Shown here piece by piece: positions 1 to 5,161 of a stretch of DNA of 7,523 nt (position 1 is its first letter; every line of letters starts with the position of its first letter). Source of the DNA: Clostridiales bacterium (GTDB lineage: Bacteria; Bacillota; Clostridia; Oscillospirales; Acutalibacteraceae); NCBI GenBank assembly GCA_019419895.1, contig JAHZIE010000055.1, forward strand, positions 6,942-14,464, read 5' to 3'. The notes under the pieces were generated by a model. The model was not told the origin of the DNA. It was given only the letters and a program-made list of their open reading frames with translations, and searched no databases. The translations under genes were made by a program, and so were the position numbers.

Positions 1-1
1 T

Positions 2-661
2 GAAAAGATAAAAAAATATTTATGTAAGCACTGGGATACTGTGCTGTCCCAATATCAGCCGCAGTCAGAGGCGGGGAAATTATATTATGAGAATCTCCTT
101 AAGGGAATTAAAAAAGCCGTTACGGTCGATATCGGCTGGGCGGGAAGCGGCACCGTGATACTAGACACGGTTGTAAACCGTATTTGGCATTTAGACTGCC
201 GGATTACCGGCCTGCTTGCGGGGACAAATTCCTCCCTGGGGCCGGAGCCTTCGGGAACAGAGCCCTTTCTCTTCAGCGGAAAACTGGATGCTTACCTTTA
301 CAGCCAGGGGATGAATAAGGATTTATGGAGATTCCACGATCCTGCGCAGGGGCACAACCTATACTGGGAATTGCTTTTGGGTGCGCCGGAAGGAAGCCTG
401 AAAGGATTTTATCCTGATGTGGAAAAGGGATGGATATGCCTCTTGAAGGAGAATCGGACAGATCCGGAACGGATCCGCCAGATTCATCAGGGGATCCTGG
501 ATTTTATTCATCGGTTCATTTTGACAGAAAAACGGTTGGGACAACAGATTCCCATCAGCGGCCGCGACGCCTACGCGCCGATGATGCTTGTAGAAAGTGA
601 ACGGAATAAAAAATTCAGAAAAGTTTTGGAGGGACTGCTGGATGAAATTCCCATTGCGTAA
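2..661 (+). CDS. C-terminal part of a COG5610-like (HAD-superfamily) glycan biosynthesis protein, 5' end outside window
   Basis: The reading frame is open from base 2, so the gene starts upstream and only its last 219 residues are visible. A GTG at 41 could be taken as a start but has no ribosome site, and the frame continues upstream of it. Visible hallmarks are a strand followed by VDIGWAGSG (near residue 43), a later LYWELLLGAPEGSLKGF stretch, and IHQGILDFIHRF. This pattern (DIGW-G-S, then a P-x-S-x-x-GF loop, then an IQ-G-I-x-F helix) is what I recall from the C-terminal half of COG5610 proteins annotated as predicted HAD-family hydrolases in capsule and rhamnan clusters. The catalytic HAD part would lie upstream, so no activity can be confirmed here. 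There is no signal peptide or membrane segment in the visible part, so it is probably cytoplasmic. It overlaps the next gene by 20 nt. Family call is by remembered motif resemblance, moderate confidence. Confidence 0.62.
   Translation, partial: EKIKKYLCKHWDTVLSQYQPQSEAGKLYYENLLKGIKKAVTVDIGWAGSGTVILDTVVNRIWHLDCRITGLLAGTNSSLGPEPSGTEPFLFSGKLDAYLYSQGMNKDLWRFHDPAQGHNLYWELLLGAPEGSLKGFYPDVEKGWICLLKENRTDPERIRQIHQGILDFIHRFILTEKRLGQQIPISGRDAYAPMMLVESERNKKFRKVLEGLLDEIPIA
628..633 (+). promoter_or_regulatory. Ribosome binding site deciding the start at 642
   Basis: GGAGGG lies 8 nt before the ATG at 642. The in-frame GTG at 597 has no comparable site, so 642 is the better start although it gives a shorter protein. 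Confidence 0.8.
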
Positions 662-1625
662 CAATTCTGGGCAGGCTCTGGTGCTGTATCACGCCATCAG
701 TTCCTATCAGCTGTTGGAGGTGATCCTTCACCGCATGATGTTTCACAGAACAGAGAGGGCGGTTTTGCTTTTACCGGACTTTATAACCGCCAAGTATCCG
801 CAATATCAAAAGCTTGTGTCCAGACGCTTTTTTCACGAAGTCTATTTATTTCCCTACTTAAAGATACCTCATCGGGAGGAAGGGGAGATATTGGGGGATG
901 TCATCCAATACTGGGAACAAGTGGTTCCCCATAATATCAGAGAGTTTTCCCACATTTATGTGGCAGGCGCCCATTTTTATTTTTCCCTGTATCTCCTTCA
1001 CAAAAGGATACCCTTCTTTTTCTTTGAGGACGCGGCGGGAATGCTCAGCAGATGGAAGGAATTGTATGCCGCCCTTTGTGTAAACTATCCTGTCCATGCC
1101 CGAATTGCCTTGAAGCATGGGCTTTTCAACGGAGAGAATCCCATGGTGAGGCAGATCATCTGCCTTGAGAAAGCCCAGAACACCAGTGAGGGAGAAGGAA
1201 AGCGTCAGAATTTTTCAGTAGAAGAAGCTTTGGAAGGGGTGGGAAAAAGGGACAGAAAACAGATTTTGCGTTTTTTCCTGAAACACAAATATCATTTAAG
1301 AGCGGACGGAATCCTTTTAACACAGCATTTTGCTAATTTAGGAATTATGACAAAGAAAAAACAAATGGAACTCTATCAAAGGCTGCGGGAACAATTGCCT
1401 CAGGATATCCGGCTGATTGTGAAAAGGCATCCGGACGACACATTGGATTACAACGGTATATTCCCAAAGGCAAAGATAATAAAGGAAGCTTTTCCGGCGG
1501 AGCTCCTGCCCTATGTTTTTTTTCATAAGCCAGGAATAATCTATACATTTGATTCCTCCGGGTGTGAAAACCTGACAAAACATTTTGAGATTAAAAAAAT
1601 TGAGAGGGAGAATTATGCAGGATAA
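642..1625 (+). CDS. Sialyltransferase-like glycosyltransferase (GT52 / polysialyltransferase type, GT-B fold)
   Basis: The protein has 327 residues with ATG at 642 behind GGAGGG. It has the layout of bacterial CMP-sugar-dependent transferases: an N-terminal LVLYHAISSYQLLEVIL strand-helix (residues 13-29), an acidic loop FEDAAGMLS (128-136), an HP motif KRHPDD (261-266), and an SS motif FDSSG (303-307). In characterised GT52 and GT38 sialyltransferases these places hold the catalytic acidic loop (D/E-D-G), the HP pair that contacts the CMP phosphate, and a Ser/Thr pair. The acidic loop has two extra alanines (E-D-A-A-G instead of E-D-G), which may alter the site. No signal peptide is seen, and it likely acts at the inner membrane face on a lipid-linked glycan. 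It overlaps the next gene by 11 nt. Sialic acid itself is not proven as the donor; given the KdsB-type gene downstream, a CMP-Kdo-like ulosonic acid is as likely. Confidence 0.68.
   Translation: MKFPLRNNSGQALVLYHAISSYQLLEVILHRMMFHRTERAVLLLPDFITAKYPQYQKLVSRRFFHEVYLFPYLKIPHREEGEILGDVIQYWEQVVPHNIREFSHIYVAGAHFYFSLYLLHKRIPFFFFEDAAGMLSRWKELYAALCVNYPVHARIALKHGLFNGENPMVRQIICLEKAQNTSEGEGKRQNFSVEEALEGVGKRDRKQILRFFLKHKYHLRADGILLTQHFANLGIMTKKKQMELYQRLREQLPQDIRLIVKRHPDDTLDYNGIFPKAKIIKEAFPAELLPYVFFHKPGIIYTFDSSGCENLTKHFEIKKIERENYAG
1605..1610 (+). promoter_or_regulatory. Ribosome binding site deciding the start at 1615
   Basis: AGGGAG lies 4 nt before ATG 1615, within a purine-rich run (1602-1610). The longer in-frame ATG at 1585 has no site and would extend the overlap with the preceding gene to 41 nt. 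Confidence 0.65.
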
Positions 1626-2712
1626 CAGGGCTTTAATTATTGTCAATTCCGTCTATCAGCTTTTTACAGCCATTCATATAAAACAGACCATTTTGAGAGA
1701 CCGGCCGGTGGATATGATTTTGACAGACATAACGCCCCGGCTGAAAGAATGCCTTTTGCGATTGAGGGAGGCAAAGATTTTTGAACGGGTAATTTTTGGA
1801 TCCACCAAGGAACTCAATGAAAAGTGCGCCAAAGGGACAGTGGAAGAGCTGTCAGGTGTTTTTGGTAAAATAAACCAGGTCTTTCGTTGGGTTCTGGAAG
1901 AAGAGCTTGGTTTTTATACGGAGGTTTTCTTTTCCAATTTTGATCCCTTCACCCGTATGCTCGCCTGCCGTTATGATTCTCTTCCCTGCGATTTTATCTG
2001 TTTTGAAGATGGGTTTTCCACCTATGTCATTGATTTTCTGAGAGAAAACAGGGCGGCCATTAACCGCCATCCCGAAGGAAGCAAGATCAAGGAAAAGATA
2101 AAAAAGGTTTTATTGTATGAGCCGAGGCTCGCCATGCGGGGGGATAGCCTGATAAACGAGCCACTTCCCAAGATCAGCCGGGAGGACGGGGTATTCAAAT
2201 CAGCCGTTAATTATATTTTTGATTATCAAAGGCCGAAGGAGGAGCTTCCCTTTATTTTTTTAGAACAGTCCTTCCGCGCGGAGGGGATAAAGACAAATGA
2301 TATTTCTCTGATGAGGGAATGCCAGGATGCGGTTGGGACGGAAAATTTTGTTGTGAAGCCTCATCCAAGAAATCCGGAAAACCTTCCTTTTCTCTTGGGG
2401 CTGACCAGAAAATATCAGAATCATGTCCCTTGGGAGCTGCTCCTTCTGAATGGGGATATGGAAAACAGCACGGTTATAACCGTCTGTTCCAATGGAGCCC
2501 TCACAGGAAGGCTGGTTTTTGGTCTGGATATTCCAACGGTTATGCTCTATGAGCTTTTTGAAGGAAAGGTGTTATGGCAGGAAGATGCGGTGCTGAAAAA
2601 TTATCTCCGCAAATTTCAGCGGCAATTTGCGGGAGAAAATTATTATGTTCCCAAAACAGTATATGAACTCAAAAATATTCTCAAGTATTTAGGAGGCCGC
2701 AATGAGCAGTGA
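1615..2712 (+). CDS. Second sialyltransferase-like glycosyltransferase (GT52-like)
   Basis: This 365-residue protein has the same architecture as its upstream neighbour but is clearly not a recent duplicate. The N-terminus ALIIVNSVYQLFTAIH (residues 6-21) is typical of GT52-like proteins, where the N-S-x-Y/x-Q region begins the first Rossmann domain. The acidic loop is a standard FEDGFSTY (130-137), the HP motif is VKPHPRN (247-253), and the C-terminal Ser motif is CSNGAL (291-296). All three hallmark positions are thus intact, unlike the variant acidic loop of the gene before it. The enzyme is expected to transfer an acidic sugar from a CMP-donor onto a growing surface glycan in the cytoplasm. 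It overlaps the previous gene by 11 nt and the next by 11 nt. Fold and family are fairly secure; donor and linkage cannot be told from sequence. Confidence 0.74.
   Translation: MQDNRALIIVNSVYQLFTAIHIKQTILRDRPVDMILTDITPRLKECLLRLREAKIFERVIFGSTKELNEKCAKGTVEELSGVFGKINQVFRWVLEEELGFYTEVFFSNFDPFTRMLACRYDSLPCDFICFEDGFSTYVIDFLRENRAAINRHPEGSKIKEKIKKVLLYEPRLAMRGDSLINEPLPKISREDGVFKSAVNYIFDYQRPKEELPFIFLEQSFRAEGIKTNDISLMRECQDAVGTENFVVKPHPRNPENLPFLLGLTRKYQNHVPWELLLLNGDMENSTVITVCSNGALTGRLVFGLDIPTVMLYELFEGKVLWQEDAVLKNYLRKFQRQFAGENYYVPKTVYELKNILKYLGGRNEQ
2464..2488. repeat. Imperfect 25-nt palindrome inside the GT52-like gene
   Basis: A perfect 14-bp palindrome, ACGGTTATAACCGT (2470-2483), is flanked by AACAG on the left and CTGTT on the right. 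These arms also pair if the single C at 2469 is bulged, giving 12 complementary positions. It lies in coding DNA just before the codons for the CSNGAL motif. It could form a hairpin or be a protein site, but it could also be chance. No known site is recognised. Confidence 0.4.
2691..2696 (+). promoter_or_regulatory. Ribosome binding site of the GT2 gene
   Basis: AGGAGG is a perfect consensus site, 5 nt before ATG 2702. It lies within the last codons of the preceding gene, which supports translational coupling. Confidence 0.85.
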
Positions 2713-3814
2713 TATCAAGGTTTCAGTTATTATTCCCGTTTATCAGGTGGAGAATTATCTTGAACGGGCGGTAGATTCTGTTTTGGCCCAAACATTGGAA
2801 GAGAAGGAAATTATTTTGGTGGATGATGGGAGCCAGGACGGTTCTCCCGAAATCTGCGACCGTTACGCCGGAGAATATCCAGGTCTAATCCAGGTGATTC
2901 ATAAGGAAAATGAGGGGCTGGGCATGGCCAGAAATACGGGAGTGAGAGCCAGCAGGGGAGAATATGTGGCCTTTTTGGATTCCGACGATACTGTGGAGCC
3001 GGAAATGTATGAGGAAATGTACCGAAAAGCGGAAGAGGAACACTATGACATTGTCATGTGTGATGTGAGGATTATTTATGTGGAAGAGGATAGAAGCACG
3101 GTCGTTACCTCCTATCCCCAAGGGGAGCTCGATCTTTCCGACTATATCGCCAATGGAAACAACATCACTTACAGCGTCAACAAACTGTATCGCCGGAAGA
3201 TTTGGGAAGAAAACCAATATGAAAAAATGCTCTTTGAGGATATTTCCCTCATCCCGGCCCTGGTGACTAAATACCAGCATATCGGTTATGTGAGAAAACC
3301 CTTTTATAATTATTACCGCCGCGCCAATACCATTTCGACCACGTTTGTGGGAGATATGGTGGACATTATCCAGGCATTCCGGAATTATATCGACACCAGC
3401 AACCCAAACTACCGTGAGGAGGTAATTTACTGCGCGGCAAAACAGATTTACTGGAATATGACAAAATCGAGAGTGCTGTTCCAAGCCGATTTTATCGAGC
3501 TTCTTAAAGAGTACAAGAAAGACTTCATCCTCAATCCTTATATCTCAAAGGACAAAAAAATAAATGGCATTTTGGCCTTTTTGGAGAAGGAGGTAATTCC
3601 AGAAAATTTCATATGCGCCTGTTTTCATAGAGAACCGCCGGAGGGGTATTTGGACGCGGTCAGGGAAAATTTTCCAAAATCCCAGCTGTTCCATGTGGAT
3701 GAAAATTACTATTCGCCCGGTCAGCTGCCTGAAAGTGTGCTGCGCGCCCTTTCCCAAGGAAAGAATAGTTACGCAGAGGAATATTATGCCCTTCGCGTCC
3801 TTTTTGAATCTTAA
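2702..3814 (+). CDS. GT2 glycosyltransferase with truncated GT32-like C-terminal domain (frameshifted)
   Basis: The open frame encodes 370 residues. Residues 5-100 are a textbook GT-A family 2 domain: VSVIIPVYQVENYLERAVDSV (residues 7-27), ILVDDGSQDGS (38-48, nucleotide-binding aspartates), GLGMARNTG, and the metal-binding DSDD at 93-96. The GT2 part, to about residue 290, looks intact and could be active. From about residue 300 a second domain starts (FICACFHREPPEGYL, then FPKSQLFHVDENYY, then AEEYYALRVLFE at 358-369). In order and spacing it matches the first half of GT32/Gly_transf_sug domains (IIHYCWFG, then W-N-E-D-N, then SDYARLKVLYE). The frame then stops at TAA 3812-3814, exactly where the GGIYLDTD motif should follow. 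The rest of the domain continues in the +1 frame, so this is the 5' part of a broken two-domain transferase. Whether the strain tolerates the loss or uses only the GT2 part is unknown. Confidence 0.85.
   Translation: MSSDIKVSVIIPVYQVENYLERAVDSVLAQTLEEKEIILVDDGSQDGSPEICDRYAGEYPGLIQVIHKENEGLGMARNTGVRASRGEYVAFLDSDDTVEPEMYEEMYRKAEEEHYDIVMCDVRIIYVEEDRSTVVTSYPQGELDLSDYIANGNNITYSVNKLYRRKIWEENQYEKMLFEDISLIPALVTKYQHIGYVRKPFYNYYRRANTISTTFVGDMVDIIQAFRNYIDTSNPNYREEVIYCAAKQIYWNMTKSRVLFQADFIELLKEYKKDFILNPYISKDKKINGILAFLEKEVIPENFICACFHREPPEGYLDAVRENFPKSQLFHVDENYYSPGQLPESVLRALSQGKNSYAEEYYALRVLFES
3775..3780 (+). promoter_or_regulatory. Possible internal ribosome site for re-initiation at 3786
   Basis: AGAGGA lies 5 nt before an ATG at 3786 in the frame of the downstream fragment, and 29 nt of overlap separate this start from the upstream stop. 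The bases also encode conserved A-E-E residues of the GT32-like domain, so the site may be accidental, yet it could allow the C-terminal fragment to be made. Confidence 0.35.
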
Positions 3815-4418
3815 CCTGAAAAGGCTGCGGCTCAACCATGTCTTTTTTGGCTTTGAGGATGACGAGAGAATGACAGCAGGATGTTATGGAGCTCAAAAAG
3901 GGAATTATGTTATTCAGGCATTGCTGGATACTTTTCAGAGAAATAATATATACAACAAGGCCCTTCTCTCAATGGAGGAACGGCTGAGGGATTTTCTGAT
4001 TGTCCAGTTTGGATTAAAACCAAATGGGAGGAAACAGATTTTAAAAAATGAAATTCAGATATATCTTCCGAGTGTTTTGGTTTACGATATGAAGGACGGG
4101 GAAAACTGCTGTAAAAAGGAGCTTACGCCTATACTGGAAGGATATGAGCTGGTAAGCGACAGAATGCTGAAATTATGGTCGGACAGGATGCTGGAAAACT
4201 GGAATCTGTATAAGCAGGAGCTGAATAGAAAACGGACACCGGATACAAAGACGAAGCCGGTAGAAAATATCAGAAATTTCCATGGCGTCACGGAGCAGGA
4301 ATTGGAAAGACAGCTACAGGAAGCTATAGATAATTATGAAAATTCCACTAGCTGGAAATTGACCAGGCCAATACGCTATTTAGGTCGCTTATGGAAGAAG
4401 TGGAGGAACAAAAGATGA
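3786..4418 (+). CDS. C-terminal fragment of the GT2-GT32 fusion protein (separated by frameshift)
   Basis: If translated from ATG 3786 this gives 210 residues. The first six residues are an artefact of the frame. From LNLNLK (7-12) onward it continues the GT32-like domain: FFGFEDDER (20-28), then AGCYGAQKGNYVIQALLDTF, which matches the F-x-GFED-E-R and G-x-x-GA-x-KG-x-x-x-I pattern that follows the DXD motif in Gly_transf_sug proteins. The usual metal-binding D-T-D is N-L-N here, so this half may have been non-catalytic even before the break. The tail (last 25 residues) contains NSTSWKLTRPIRYLGRLWKK, a basic amphipathic S-W-x-x-T-x-P-x-R motif common at the C-terminus of bacterial surface-glycan transferases and probably membrane-binding. 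It ends in an ATGA overlap with the next gene. Without the front half of its domain it is unlikely to be an enzyme on its own; a pseudogene label spanning 2702-4418 would be equally fair. Confidence 0.6.
   Translation: MPFASFLNLNLKRLRLNHVFFGFEDDERMTAGCYGAQKGNYVIQALLDTFQRNNIYNKALLSMEERLRDFLIVQFGLKPNGRKQILKNEIQIYLPSVLVYDMKDGENCCKKELTPILEGYELVSDRMLKLWSDRMLENWNLYKQELNRKRTPDTKTKPVENIRNFHGVTEQELERQLQEAIDNYENSTSWKLTRPIRYLGRLWKKWRNKR
3799..3814 (+). other. Frameshift / deletion scar in the GT32-like domain
   Basis: Around TTTTTGAATCTTAACC the GT32-like homology leaves one frame (VLFE) and resumes in the +1 frame (LNLNLK). The residues expected in between (x-G-G-I-Y) are missing. A parent sequence reading ...CTT TTT GAA TCT GGN GGN ATH TAT TTG AAT CTT AAC... 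would hold the direct repeat TTTGAATCT twice, 20 nt apart. Loss of one copy with the spacer gives exactly the present sequence and exactly this frame change. The parent is a reconstruction, not observed. Confidence 0.6.
4402..4406 (+). promoter_or_regulatory. Ribosome binding site deciding the start at 4415
   Basis: GGAGG lies 8 nt before ATG 4415. The alternative in-frame ATG at 4391 lacks a site and would add eight non-conserved residues before the conserved MKTVAIIPAR start of KdsB-type proteins. Confidence 0.85.
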
Positions 4419-5161
4419 AAACAGTTGCGATTATCCCAGCAAGATATGATTCCAGCCGGCTGAAGGGAAAACCGCTGGCTGATATCTGCGGCCGTCCCAT
4501 GGTCTGGTGGGTATATCATCAGGTGAAAAAATCCTCAAAAATTTCAGAGGCTTATGTGGCGACAGACCATGAAGAGGTAATGAGAATATGCGGCAGCTAC
4601 GGAATCCCCTGTATCATGACATCCCGGGAACATAAGACAAGCACAGAAAGGGTCTATGAAGCCGCAGAGAATATTCCCGCTGATGTCTATTTATGTATTA
4701 ATGGAGATGAACCCTTAATAGAACCGGAAATTTTTGAGCGGGTAATCCCAGAGCGGGGCACAACCTTTTTTGCCTCCAATCTTATGACAAAGATCCATTC
4801 TCCGGTGGAGGCCGTGGATGACACTAATATTAAGGTGGTCACAGATGAAGATGGGTATGCCTTGTTTATGTCCCGCAGTCCGATTCCTCATCCCAAGGCG
4901 AGCATTGAATATGATTTTTATAAGCATCTGGGGGTACTGGCCTATACGCTGGAGGCCCTGGGCTTTTTTGCCCACACCCCCAAGGGACCGGTGGAGCAGA
5001 TTGAGGATATCAACGAGCTGAGGTTTATTGAGCATGGAAAAAAATTAAAAATGATACCAGTGGAAGCACATACCCTTTCCGTGGACACCCAAAAGGATTT
5101 GGAATATGTACGGAAGGTGTTGGCTCGGAAGGCGGAGGAGGAATTTTTGAATGGGCGTTGA
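4415..5161 (+). CDS. kdsB: 3-deoxy-manno-octulosonate cytidylyltransferase (CMP-Kdo synthetase) family protein
   Basis: KdsB-type enzymes join CTP and Kdo (or a related 2-keto-3-deoxy sugar acid) to give the CMP-sugar donor plus pyrophosphate, in the cytoplasm. The protein is 248 residues, the size of the E. coli enzyme, and starts directly with the nucleotide-binding signature IIPARYDSSRLKGKPL (6-21). This is the KdsB form (ARY-x-S-x-RL-x-GKPL), not the ARGGSKG form of CMP-sialate synthetases. Other markers are ATDHEEV (49-55), KTSTERV (74-80, usual S/T-G/S-T-D/E-R), NGDEPLI (96-102, metal and nucleotide site), IKVVTDEDGYALFMSRSPIP, YKHLGVLAYT, the VEQIEDINELRFIEHG stretch, and SVDTQKDLEYV near the C-terminus. 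Position 17 is Lys where Pro is usual. The start overlaps the previous stop (ATGA); the end overlaps the aldolase gene by 11 nt. The true substrate may be a different ulosonic acid, since no Kdo synthase is seen here. Confidence 0.88.
   Translation: MKTVAIIPARYDSSRLKGKPLADICGRPMVWWVYHQVKKSSKISEAYVATDHEEVMRICGSYGIPCIMTSREHKTSTERVYEAAENIPADVYLCINGDEPLIEPEIFERVIPERGTTFFASNLMTKIHSPVEAVDDTNIKVVTDEDGYALFMSRSPIPHPKASIEYDFYKHLGVLAYTLEALGFFAHTPKGPVEQIEDINELRFIEHGKKLKMIPVEAHTLSVDTQKDLEYVRKVLARKAEEEFLNGR
5134..5141 (+). promoter_or_regulatory. Ribosome binding site of the aldolase gene
   Basis: GGAGGAGG lies 9 nt before ATG 5151, inside the last codons of the kdsB-type gene, so the two are likely translationally coupled. 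Confidence 0.8.

Noticed and set aside
2885..3484. Long 199-codon open frame on the - strand inside the GT2 gene
   Set aside because: It is antisense to a gene with clear GT2 motifs, has no recognisable domain and no convincing ribosome site; a shadow of codon bias.
3790..3814. Programmed +1 ribosomal frameshift at the GT2/GT32 junction
   Set aside because: A +1 slip would join the frames but would still lack the GGIY residues, and no upstream stimulatory site or characteristic slippery stop context is evident. A deletion explains both the frame change and the missing motif.
4415..5161. CMP-sialic acid synthetase (NeuA) as identity of the cytidylyltransferase
   Set aside because: The N-terminal signature is ARYDSSRLKGKPL, the KdsB type, not ARGGSKGIPGKN, and the C-terminal SVDTQKDLE also fits KdsB.
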